In this document: piece by piece, positions 1-6,277 of the stretch
Numbering within the stretch: the first letter of the stretch is position 1
Layout: each line of letters begins with the position of its first letter
DNA from: Nitriliruptoraceae bacterium
Lineage (GTDB): Bacteria > Actinomycetota > Nitriliruptoria > Nitriliruptorales > Nitriliruptoraceae
NCBI GenBank assembly: GCA_007117945.1
Contig: SKTN01000112.1
Coordinates: 1 to 9,654, forward strand
Length of the DNA: 9,654 bases
Direction: 5' to 3'
Position numbers and translations under genes: made by a program
Notes under the pieces: generated by a model
Databases searched by the model: none
Seen by the model: the letters and a program-made list of their open reading frames with translations, nothing else
What the model was told of the DNA's origin: nothing

Positions 1-985
1 CCTCGTTGATCTCCACGAGGTCGATGTCCGCCGGGGTCATCCCCGCCCGGTCCAGCGCCTTGCGGCAGGCGGGGGCGGGGCCGGTGAGCATGATGGTGGG
101 CTCGGAGCCGATCACCGCGGCGGCGCGGATCCGTGCACGCGGGGTGAGCTCGTGCCGCCGCCCGGCCTCCTCGGAGCCGACCAGCACCAGCGCCGCCCCG
201 TCCACGATCCCGGAGGAGTTGCCCGCGGTGTGGACGTGGTCGATGCGCTCCACGTCGACGTAGCGCTGCAGGGCCACGGCGTCGAAACCCCCCATGTCGC
301 CGATACCCGCGAAGGCCGGGTTGAGGCCACCGAGGCTGTCCATGGTGGTGTCGGGCCGGACGTGCTCGTCGCGGTCCAGGATGGTGAGACCGCTGCGGTC
401 GGTGACGGGGATGATCGAGCGCTCGAAGTAGCCGTTGGCCCAGGCCTTGGCGGCGCGGACCTGGGACTCCAGCGCGAAGGCGTCCACGTCCTGCCGTGTG
501 AACCCTTCGCGGGTCGCGATCAGGTCGGCACCGATGCCCTGGGGGACGAAGCCCGTGGCGAGGTTGGTCTCCGGGTCCATCGCCCAGGGATCGCCACCGG
601 TGCCCATGGGCACACGGGACATCGACTCGACGCCACCGGCGACGATGAGGTCCTCCCAGCCCGAGCGCACCCGTGCGGAGACCTGGTTGACCGCCTCCAG
701 CCCAGAACCGCAGTAGCGGTTCAGTTGCACGCCCGCCACGGGTTCCGGGAGCCCGGCGGCCAGCGCGGCGGTGCGCGGCAGCACCCCGCCCTGATCACCC
801 ACGGGTCCGACGACGCCGAGCACGACGTCCTCGATCGCGGCCGGATCCATCCCGGCGTTGCGCTCCTGGAGGGCGTGCAGCAGCCCCGTGACCAGGGTCA
901 CGGGCTTGACCTCGTGGAGCGATCCGCTGGCCTTGCCCCTGCCCCTGGGGGTGCGGATCGCGTCGTAGACGTACGCCTCAACCAT
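1..985 (-). CDS. Thiolase, acetyl-CoA C-acetyltransferase type (C-terminus beyond left edge)
   Basis: The minus strand is open from ATG 985 to the left edge, giving 328 residues of a family usually near 400. Thiolases catalyse reversible condensation or thiolytic cleavage of acyl-CoA and acetyl-CoA in fatty-acid beta-oxidation or acetoacetyl-CoA metabolism, normally in the cytoplasm. Visible family marks are an N-terminal DAIRTPRGRGKASGSL, the nucleophile loop NRYCGSGLEAVN with acyl-accepting Cys92, the GGVESMSRVPMG segment near residues 117-128, the NSSGIVDGAA segment near 256-265, and DIDLVEINE at the cut end. The C-terminal His (GHPxG) and second Cys (CxGxG) motifs lie outside the window. 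ATG 985 is chosen because GGGAGGA lies 7 nt upstream and translation begins at the usual thiolase N-terminus. Downstream partners such as a 3-hydroxyacyl-CoA dehydrogenase cannot be seen. The family is certain; substrate chain length is not. Confidence 0.93.
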   Translation of the reverse strand, partial: MVEAYVYDAIRTPRGRGKASGSLHEVKPVTLVTGLLHALQERNAGMDPAAIEDVVLGVVGPVGDQGGVLPRTAALAAGLPEPVAGVQLNRYCGSGLEAVNQVSARVRSGWEDLIVAGGVESMSRVPMGTGGDPWAMDPETNLATGFVPQGIGADLIATREGFTRQDVDAFALESQVRAAKAWANGYFERSIIPVTDRSGLTILDRDEHVRPDTTMDSLGGLNPAFAGIGDMGGFDAVALQRYVDVERIDHVHTAGNSSGIVDGAALVLVGSEEAGRRHELTPRARIRAAAVIGSEPTIMLTGPAPACRKALDRAGMTPADIDLVEINE

Positions 986-992
986 GCTGGGT

Positions 993-999
993 TCCTCCC
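993..999 (-). promoter_or_regulatory. Ribosome binding site of the thiolase gene
   Basis: Read on the minus strand, this is GGGAGGA, separated by 7 nt from the ATG at 985. It is the strongest Shine-Dalgarno match next to any start in the left half of the window and supports that start codon. Confidence 0.75.
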
Positions 1000-1037
1000 T
1001 GCCGCTGCGCAGCCGCTCCCGGGCCGCCGCTCGTGCG

Positions 1038-1062
1038 GGAACGGTACGCGACGAACCGTTCC
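1038..1062 (-). promoter_or_regulatory. Inverted repeat between protease and thiolase genes (operator or weak terminator)
   Basis: GGAACGGT (1038-1045) and ACCGTTCC (1055-1062) form a perfect 8-bp inverted repeat around a 9-nt spacer, 25 bp in all. It begins 18 nt after the TAG stop of the downstream protease gene and ends 52 nt before the thiolase ATG. As RNA it would form a hairpin, but no U-tract follows, so it is not a classic intrinsic terminator. Its size and dyad symmetry also fit a dimeric repressor operator, for example of the TetR family that often controls fatty-acid degradation genes. No promoter elements were confidently placed, so the role is open. Confidence 0.45.
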
Positions 1063-1080
1063 GGTACCGCATCAGGCGGT

Positions 1081-1842
1081 CTACGGGCAGGTCGCAACGG
1101 ACGTCGCATCGCGCGCCGCGTCGAGCACGTCCGCGATCGGCATCGCGACGCAGCACTCCTCGTCGAGACGTGCGTAGAGCTGGCCCACCACCTCGCCCGC
1201 GGCATCGATGACGGGGGAACCCGAGGCCCCCTGATCCGCGCGGATGGCGAGGACGAGCCTGGTCGGCTCGATGCGCTGCACGTAGCCGGGGAGCACGGCC
1301 GCTCGGGCACCGGGGAACCCGACGACCCGGATCGGTTGGCCGAGCATCACGTCACCGCTGACGACCAGCGGCGACCGGTCGGCCGCCTCGTCGAGGACCA
1401 GGACCGCCACGTCGAGGTCCGACGCGACACGGACCTCGCCCACCGCCACCTCGGTGCTGGCGCCCAGGGGCTGCACGGTCGTCGAGCACGCGCCCTCGAC
1501 CACGTGGCGGTTCGTCACCACCACGACCTCGTCATCGACCTCCAGCACGAACCCGCTCCCACACCGGGCGTTCTCACCGCACGCGGCGCTGAGCACCAGC
1601 ATGATCGCCTGGGCCCGAACCTCCGCCTGGTCCACACCTCGCGCTGCCAGCTCCTCCGGACCACCGCTGCCGTCGCGGTCGGCGAGCCCTGCCCCCACCG
1701 GCACGAGCAGGAGGAGCAGGGCCAACCCCATCAACCATCGTCGGGCGCGGAGCAGCGCACGCGCCGAGGCGGGCCGGAACCCCGTCAGGTCGTCCCCGTC
1801 CGCAGGGGCGGGAACCGGGCCGGAGGAGGGGTGGGCGGTCAT
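1081..1842 (-). CDS. Membrane-anchored trypsin-like serine protease (downstream paralog)
   Basis: A 253-residue protein with a short cytoplasmic N-terminus, one hydrophobic segment at about residues 36-54 preceded by arginines (N-in, C-out predicted), and a compact chymotrypsin/HtrA-like domain at about 75-250. The triad is readable: His113 in TNRHVV, Asp144 in SDLDVAVLVL, and Ser207 in QGASGSP. Cys88 and Cys94 flank the start of the domain and could form a disulfide outside the cell. There is no PDZ domain, so this is not a full-length HtrA/DegP; it is close to the minimum length for the fold. The start ATG overlaps the stop of the upstream paralog (ATGA, 1839-1842) and has no evident Shine-Dalgarno of its own, which indicates translational coupling. 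The similarity of TNRHVVEGA, GQPI, VGFPGAR and GASGSP to the upstream gene shows a tandem duplication. The substrate is unknown. Confidence 0.85.
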   Translation of the reverse strand: MTAHPSSGPVPAPADGDDLTGFRPASARALLRARRWLMGLALLLLLVPVGAGLADRDGSGGPEELAARGVDQAEVRAQAIMLVLSAACGENARCGSGFVLEVDDEVVVVTNRHVVEGACSTTVQPLGASTEVAVGEVRVASDLDVAVLVLDEAADRSPLVVSGDVMLGQPIRVVGFPGARAAVLPGYVQRIEPTRLVLAIRADQGASGSPVIDAAGEVVGQLYARLDEECCVAMPIADVLDAARDATSVATCP

Positions 1843-2870
1843 GGGCAGGCCGGAGCAGGTGCCGCGTCGCGGGCGGCAGCCACGACCTCCTGAAGGGGTG
1901 TGGCGACACCGCGCCCCTCGGCTGTCCGCGCGAAGACCTGCCCGACCACGCGGCCGTCAGCGTCGAGCACGGGGGAACCCGAGGCGCCGGCACCGACCTC
2001 GAGGGCGAGCAACAGCCGTCCCGCCTCCACGCGATCGACACGCCCCTCCCGGAACGCCGGTCGGGCGCCGGGGAAACCGACGGTCACGATCGGCTGCCCG
2101 AGGCTCGCGGCCGGCCCACCGGGCAGGGCGGGCGGCACCTCCTCGTCGTCCACCACGAGCACCGCGACATCCGCGGTGGCAGCGAGGAGCACGGTCTGGA
2201 CCTGCACGCCCGTCCCGGCGTCCAAGGGCTGCACGATGGTGGAGCGGGCCCCCTCCACGACGTGGCGGTTGGTGACGACGGTGGGCCGGCCATCGAGGTC
2301 GAGGCTGAAGGCACTGCCCGTGCGCGAGCGACCGAGGCAGTCGACGCTGCGCACCAGCAACAGGCTGTCGGCGATCGCCGCCTCGTCACCGAGGGCCTCC
2401 TCCACCGCGTCACCGGCGCTGCTGAAGGCGAGGCGGTCCAGGGCCCACCCCCCGGCGGGGATGAGCATCGCGAGCGCGATCACCAGGCCGAGCCCGAACC
2501 GCATCCGGCCGAAGATGCGGGACAGGGTGGGCTCGAACCCGTCGAGGTCGTCCTCCGACCCCGCTCCGGCACCGCCGTCGGGGCGGGGGCCACCTGTGTC
2601 ACCCGGGCCACCGCTGGCGCCGCTGGCGTGCTCGTCACGATCGCGGTCACCTGAGCCCGCGCCGCCGTCAGCAGGGTCCGGTCCCGACCGCTGCCCGTGC
2701 GCCGATCGATGACCGGGGCGCGCCGCACCACCGGATCCGGCCCCCCGCGCCCACGATCCGTCACCAGGGTCCTGCTGCCCATCGTCCGCTGCCACGACGC
2801 CCGCTCGCTCGGAACCCGCGACGGTACCCGGAGAGCACTCGGTCGAGCGCAGTGCGCACCCGCCTGGCAC
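1839..2870 (-). CDS. Membrane-anchored trypsin-like serine protease (upstream paralog); start uncertain
   Basis: The maximal reading from GTG 2870 gives 343 residues: a Gly/Asp/Ala-rich low-complexity N-terminus to about residue 105, a DDLDGFEP segment also found in the downstream paralog as DDLTGFRP, a membrane segment at about 124-146, and a protease domain at about 165-340. The triad is His203 (TNRHVV), Asp234 (TADVAVLVV) and Ser297 (GAGASGSP), so catalysis should be intact and extracytoplasmic. No PDZ domain follows. The start is unsafe: neither GTG 2870 nor in-frame GTG 2795 has a clear Shine-Dalgarno, and there is no other in-frame start until ATG 2504, which would remove the conserved DDLDGFEP. 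Between about 2560 and 2780 another minus frame, opening at ATG 2782, has more G/C at third positions than this one. The N-terminus may therefore involve a frameshift or a different start. The 3' end overlaps the next gene by 4 nt. Confidence 0.8.
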   Translation of the reverse strand: MPGGCALRSTECSPGTVAGSERAGVVAADDGQQDPGDGSWARGAGSGGAARPGHRSAHGQRSGPDPADGGAGSGDRDRDEHASGASGGPGDTGGPRPDGGAGAGSEDDLDGFEPTLSRIFGRMRFGLGLVIALAMLIPAGGWALDRLAFSSAGDAVEEALGDEAAIADSLLLVRSVDCLGRSRTGSAFSLDLDGRPTVVTNRHVVEGARSTIVQPLDAGTGVQVQTVLLAATADVAVLVVDDEEVPPALPGGPAASLGQPIVTVGFPGARPAFREGRVDRVEAGRLLLALEVGAGASGSPVLDADGRVVGQVFARTAEGRGVATPLQEVVAAARDAAPAPACP

Positions 2871-2890
2871 CTCTTCGGCAGATCCTGGCG

Positions 2891-2926
2891 TGGTCGATCC
2901 CTGGGCACAGGCCCAGCTCCTGACCA
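2891..2926. repeat. Degenerate copy of the intergenic inverted repeat
   Basis: TGGTCGATCCCTGGGC, a 4-nt loop, then GCCCAGCTCCTGACCA. The inner six bases (CTGGGC/GCCCAG) and the outer five (TGGTC/GACCA) still pair; the middle five do not. The left arm differs from the perfect copy at 2961-3000 by a single base (TGGTCGATCCC against TGGTCGGTCCC), so the two are related units about 71 bp apart rather than chance G+C-rich hairpins. Confidence 0.6.
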
Positions 2927-2960
2927 GCCCATCGCGGCCACGGGACCTCGCTTACCGCCA

Positions 2961-3000
2961 GGTGGTCGGTCCCTGGGCTCACGCCCAGGGACCGACCACC
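2961..3000. repeat. Perfect 18-bp-stem inverted repeat with 4-nt loop
   Basis: The left arm GGTGGTCGGTCCCTGGGC (2961-2978) is the exact reverse complement of the right arm (2983-3000), with loop TCAC. It lies between divergently transcribed genes, so it terminates neither of them; it could stop antisense or upstream read-through. No T-run follows on either side. Its perfection and the degenerate copy 71 bp away suggest a dispersed palindromic element, a protein-binding site, or a structured RNA start. It is 57 bp left of the SOS box of the HNH gene. Confidence 0.8.
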
Positions 3001-3040
3001 CCCGCCCGACCGCCGTTCTCCCCAGGCCCCACGGTCCCCC

Positions 3041-3069
3041 TTGCCAGCCGTCGAAGACGAACGTACGTT
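3041..3069 (+). promoter_or_regulatory. Candidate sigma-70-type promoter of the DUF222-HNH gene
   Basis: TTGCCA at 3041-3046 resembles a -35 box. After 17 nt, TACGTT at 3064-3069 matches three of six positions of TATAAT, including the important first T, the A at position two and the final T. Initiation about 7 nt downstream would fall at or next to the A of ATG 3076, giving a leaderless mRNA; this agrees with the lack of a Shine-Dalgarno before that ATG. The -10 lies inside the LexA-type palindrome, so repressor binding would block polymerase. Placed by eye. Confidence 0.5.
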
Positions 3070-3071
3070 CG
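3058..3071. promoter_or_regulatory. LexA-type SOS box
   Basis: CGAACGTACGTTCG is a perfect 14-bp palindrome containing the GAAC-N4-GTTC core of the actinobacterial LexA operator (consensus close to TCGAACNNNNGTTCGA, known from mycobacteria). It overlaps the candidate -10 box and ends 4 nt before ATG 3076. Some 13E12-family genes of Mycobacterium tuberculosis are known to be DNA-damage induced through LexA, so both sequence and context agree. The divergent protease start is about 190 bp away and is less likely to be controlled from here. Confidence 0.75.
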
Positions 3072-3075
3072 CCAC

Positions 3076-4740
3076 ATGAACCCTCTCCCGATCACGCCCC
3101 CACCGCACCGGCCCGGTGCCATCGCGTCCGCGTGCCCCGACCGCTCCATCGCGGCCGGCCCGCGCGGGACCCGGTCACCGCACCTCATCCGCGAGCATGG
3201 CGGCGACTACGACGGTGCAGGCCGTACCGGTGCCGGACCTCCCGGTGCCGGGATACCCGCGACGCCGACGCCCGGTGACACCCCCGAGCGGCCACCCCAT
3301 CCCGTGGACGATGCCGCCTGGCGCTACGTCCACGACCTCGACGAGCCGCGACCCGGCGAGGGAGCGCCGCCCTTCGGCCTCCCGGTCCTCGCGGAGATCC
3401 CGGGCTTGGCGACGGTCCTCGAGCAGTTGCGGGAGGCCGACCGGCTCATCGCCCGCGCCCTCGAGGGCATCCTGCTCCTGCAGGACCACGCCGACGTCGC
3501 CGGGACCACGGGCATCGGTATCGAGAGCTGGGTCGCCACCATCGCCCGCCGCACCCGCGCCGACGCCCGCATGCTGCTCGCCGCGGCCGAGATGGTGCGC
3601 CGGCTGCCGACCCTGCGTGCGGCCTTCCAGGAGGGGCGGCTGTCCTGGGCGCAGGTCCGGTCGGTCGCGTTGAAGACCCGCCGCCTGCCCGCACACCTGG
3701 ACGAACGCGTGGACAGCGCCATCGCCCAGGCCCTGGACGGTGTCGGCGGCGCGGAACCCGACGCGGTCACCCGGGTGATCGCCTGGTCACTGGCGACCCT
3801 GGACCCACAGCAGGTCGAGCGCCGGGAACGTGCCGAGGAGGCGCGTGAGTTCCTCTCGCTGCAACCGCGGCTCGACGGCTCCGGCGGCCGGATGTGGGGT
3901 GAGCTGGGGCCGACCTCCTGGGCCGTGGTCGACGCGGCGCTCGGTGATGTCGCCGGCAGCGGTGCCCCTGGCACCGAGGACGACCAGGGCGCCGCCGGGA
4001 GCGCCGCACGGGCGCGGGCGCGACGTCTGGTCACGCTGCTCGACGCCAGCCTCGCCGGGGGCGACGAGGGCGGCGCAACGACCACGTCCACCGGCACCAC
4101 AGCTGCACCCGGGAGCGGCCCCGATGGCCGACAGGGCGACGGGCCCGGTCCGGGGGACGCGACGGCGGCGGGGCCCGCGGCCAGCCGCCCCCAGCTGCTC
4201 CTGCGTGCCGACCTCGACAGCCTGCTGGATCGGGAGCGGACACCGGCCACCCTGCTGACCTCGCTGCTGGGCGGCGCGGTCCACGTGAGCAGCAGGACCG
4301 CCCAGCGCCTGCTGGACGAGCGGGGCGCCGATCTGCGCACCGTCATCCTGGACGAGACCGGTGGCGTCGTCGGTGTCGGACGGCGTCAGCGCGTCGCGCC
4401 GGGGTGGTTGCGCGAGGCGGTCCTCGCGCTCCACGACACCTGTGCCGCACCCGGGTGCAGCGCACCCGCACGCACTGCGGATATGGACCATGCGCGACCC
4501 TGGCACCCGGTACGGCCCGAGGACCTGCCCGGAACCACGGATGTCGCCGAGCTGGCACCCGCCTGCCCGCATCATAACCAGCGCAAGGAGCGTGACGGTT
4601 GGCAGGTGCACCAGTCCACCGACGGGCGACGACGCTGGTCACACCGGCGCAGCGGCCTGCGCACCGACACCGTCCCCGCGACGTGGCGGCCTGCCGGGGA
4701 CTCCCCCGGTCCGGAGCCGCCGGAACCCGATGGATGCTGA
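3076..4740 (+). CDS. DUF222/13E12 repeat family HNH endonuclease-domain protein
   Basis: From ATG 3076 the protein has 554 residues. After a Pro/Gly-rich N-terminus lies a long helical DUF222 region (about residues 105-440) with the family-like stretches LEQLREADRLIARALEG, GRLSWAQVR and LDPQQVERRERAEE. It is interrupted by a Gly/Ala/Thr/Pro-rich linker at about 291-369, longer and more degenerate than the rest. The C-terminal HNH domain (about 445-520) keeps Cys456 and Cys461 (CAAPGC), Asp471-His472 (DMDHARPW), Cys497 (ACPHHNQRK) and His499-His500-Asn501, so metal binding and catalysis look intact. The family is often multicopy in actinobacteria; the biological role is unsettled. The start is supported by the promoter and SOS box directly upstream; in-frame GTG 3304, close to the conserved part, is an alternative. 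The gene converges on the VWA gene with a 40-bp gap and no clear terminator. Confidence 0.88.
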   Translation: MNPLPITPPPHRPGAIASACPDRSIAAGPRGTRSPHLIREHGGDYDGAGRTGAGPPGAGIPATPTPGDTPERPPHPVDDAAWRYVHDLDEPRPGEGAPPFGLPVLAEIPGLATVLEQLREADRLIARALEGILLLQDHADVAGTTGIGIESWVATIARRTRADARMLLAAAEMVRRLPTLRAAFQEGRLSWAQVRSVALKTRRLPAHLDERVDSAIAQALDGVGGAEPDAVTRVIAWSLATLDPQQVERRERAEEAREFLSLQPRLDGSGGRMWGELGPTSWAVVDAALGDVAGSGAPGTEDDQGAAGSAARARARRLVTLLDASLAGGDEGGATTTSTGTTAAPGSGPDGRQGDGPGPGDATAAGPAASRPQLLLRADLDSLLDRERTPATLLTSLLGGAVHVSSRTAQRLLDERGADLRTVILDETGGVVGVGRRQRVAPGWLREAVLALHDTCAAPGCSAPARTADMDHARPWHPVRPEDLPGTTDVAELAPACPHHNQRKERDGWQVHQSTDGRRRWSHRRSGLRTDTVPATWRPAGDSPGPEPPEPDGC

Positions 4741-4780
4741 CACCCACGTCGTCAGCACGGCCCGGCACCACGCACCCGCA

Positions 4781-6268
4781 TCAGGCGATGCGCTCGACGA
4801 AGCGCGCGAGCTGGTTGAGGTTGCGGACCTCCACCATGTCGTCGACGTAGCGGGCGTAGCTCGCAGCGATCGAGTCGCCGGTGTCCCAGAACGCCCGCGG
4901 TTCGGGGTTCAGCCAGTAGACGTGGCGTGCGCGCCGCTGCAGCTCCGCCAGGACCCAGGCGCCCGACTGCCGGTGGTTGTTGCGCGCGTCGCCGAGGATC
5001 AGCACCGTCGTCCGCGGGCTGAGCGACCTGGCGTGGCCACGGTGGAACTGCTCGAAGGCGCGGCCGTAGTCCGAGTGGCCATCCAGCCACACCAGGTCGG
5101 CCTCCTGCAGGACGCGTCGCATCGCGTCCGACGGATCCTGGTGTGCGAACCAGCCGGTCACCTCGTCGAGCGCGTCGATGAAGGCGAAGGAGCGCACGGT
5201 GGTGAACTGCTCCTGCAGGGCGTGGACCAACTGCAGGGTGAAGCGGGCGAAGGAGGCCACGGATCCTGACACATCGCACAGCACCACCAGCTCGGGCCGG
5301 TGGGGCCGCCGGGGCCGGAAGGTGGGATCGAAGGGGACCCCGCCGGAGAGCAAGGACCGGCGCACCGTCCGTCGGACATCCAGGCGGCCATCCCGCCCCA
5401 CGCGACGCTTCGCTGCGACGCGGGTGGCGAGCTTGCGGGCCAGGGGTCGGATGTGGGCGCGCAGCTCGCGCTGCTCCTCACGGTCGAGGTGGAACAGGTC
5501 GCGTTCCTCGATCGGCGGCCTGACGACCCGGTCGGCGACGCGATCGACACCCCGGTCAGCAGCGGCGTGGCGACGGATCTCCGCGTCGACCTCCTGCTGG
5601 AAGGCCCGGACACGCCGGCGGAACTCGTCCTCGAGCAGCCGCTCCTCGAGGGGACTCAGATCGCTGTCCCGGCCATCCTGCGCACGCTGCAGCAGCTCCC
5701 GCAGGAGCCGCTGCACGTCGATCGCCCGGAACACCCGGTACTGGAAGTAGGTCACCCGCCCGTCGGTGCCCTCCACCCGTCCGAACCGCTCCACCGCGCG
5801 GCGAGCCGCACCCCGGATCACGTCGTCGCCCCCACCGAGGGCGTCGAGGAGCTCCTCGAGCAACGCCTCGGGGTCGTCGCCGGCACCATCGCCGTCCACA
5901 CCGTCGCCGTCCGCACCGTCGCCGTCCGTTCCCGCCGCAGCACCCGGCTGCGACCCTGCGGTCACGTCCCGCGCGGGCAGGTAGAGGTCGAACAGCTCGT
6001 CGAAGGTGGCGCGCTGGCTCTGCGAGGTGACGGTGACCGCCGCGAGGGCCTCACGCAGCTGTCGGCGGTCGAGGAGGTCCACGTGTCCGAGGGTGCGCAT
6101 GGCGTCGATGGCCCCCGCCTGCGCCGCCGGTAACCCGGCCCGACGCAGCGCGGCGATCAGCTCGAGGACCCGACCCGCGACCCCGGTCGGTTGCGGTGTC
6201 CCGGCAACGCCGCCGGCGCTCACCACCGGCCGCGCCCGTGGTGACGGCTGCCCACCCTCACTGCCCAT
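4781..6268 (-). CDS. CoxE-type VWA-domain protein, MoxR partner
   Basis: A 495-residue protein without a signal or membrane segment, predicted cytoplasmic. Residues about 30-100 form a helical N-terminal domain of the CoxE type; an acidic Asp/Gly repeat linker lies at 114-132; a charged Arg/Glu-rich helical region covers about 135-305; and the C-terminal VWA domain spans about 325-490. Its MIDAS metal site is complete: Asp332, Ser334 and Ser336 in CDVSGS, Ser399-Asp400 in HSDYGRAF where the family has Thr or Ser, and Asp427 in LILGDARNN. CoxE-like proteins work with MoxR AAA+ ATPases, as in maturation of CO dehydrogenase; no such client is in this window. The start lies 9 nt after the stop of the preceding membrane-protein gene with only a weak GGATGA upstream, so it is probably co-transcribed with it. 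Confidence 0.88.
   Translation of the reverse strand: MGSEGGQPSPRARPVVSAGGVAGTPQPTGVAGRVLELIAALRRAGLPAAQAGAIDAMRTLGHVDLLDRRQLREALAAVTVTSQSQRATFDELFDLYLPARDVTAGSQPGAAAGTDGDGADGDGVDGDGAGDDPEALLEELLDALGGGDDVIRGAARRAVERFGRVEGTDGRVTYFQYRVFRAIDVQRLLRELLQRAQDGRDSDLSPLEERLLEDEFRRRVRAFQQEVDAEIRRHAAADRGVDRVADRVVRPPIEERDLFHLDREEQRELRAHIRPLARKLATRVAAKRRVGRDGRLDVRRTVRRSLLSGGVPFDPTFRPRRPHRPELVVLCDVSGSVASFARFTLQLVHALQEQFTTVRSFAFIDALDEVTGWFAHQDPSDAMRRVLQEADLVWLDGHSDYGRAFEQFHRGHARSLSPRTTVLILGDARNNHRQSGAWVLAELQRRARHVYWLNPEPRAFWDTGDSIAASYARYVDDMVEVRNLNQLARFVERIA
5884..5928 (-). repeat. Three 15-bp tandem repeats inside the VWA gene
   Basis: Three consecutive 15-bp units close to CACCGTCGCCGTCCG (plus strand); the second and third are identical and the first differs at two bases. 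On the coding strand each gives a five-residue DGDGA or DGDGV unit, forming an acidic linker at residues about 115-130 between the N-terminal and middle domains. The length is a multiple of three, so copy-number change would keep the frame. The DxDG pattern could bind calcium, but no fold is implied. Confidence 0.75.
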
Positions 6269-6277
6269 GTCCGCGCA

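Noticed and set aside
152..1177. Plus-strand 341-codon frame opposite the thiolase
   Set aside because: The minus strand reads as an unmistakable thiolase with active-site Cys and family motifs; the plus frame has no family resemblance.
2961..3000. Perfect hairpin as an intrinsic terminator or CRISPR-like repeat
   Set aside because: The flanking genes diverge from it, no T-run follows, and there are only two diverged units rather than a regular repeat-spacer array.
2890..3075. Upstream extension of the HNH gene to an earlier start
   Set aside because: The extension would translate through both palindromic units, the promoter and the SOS box, and adds no conserved sequence.
3324..4346. Minus-strand 340-codon frame opposite the HNH gene
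   Set aside because: Ser/Arg-rich shadow of a confidently recognised DUF222-HNH gene.
4741..4780. Possible bidirectional terminator between the convergent HNH and VWA genes
   Set aside because: No stem of useful length and no T-run was found in the 40-bp gap.
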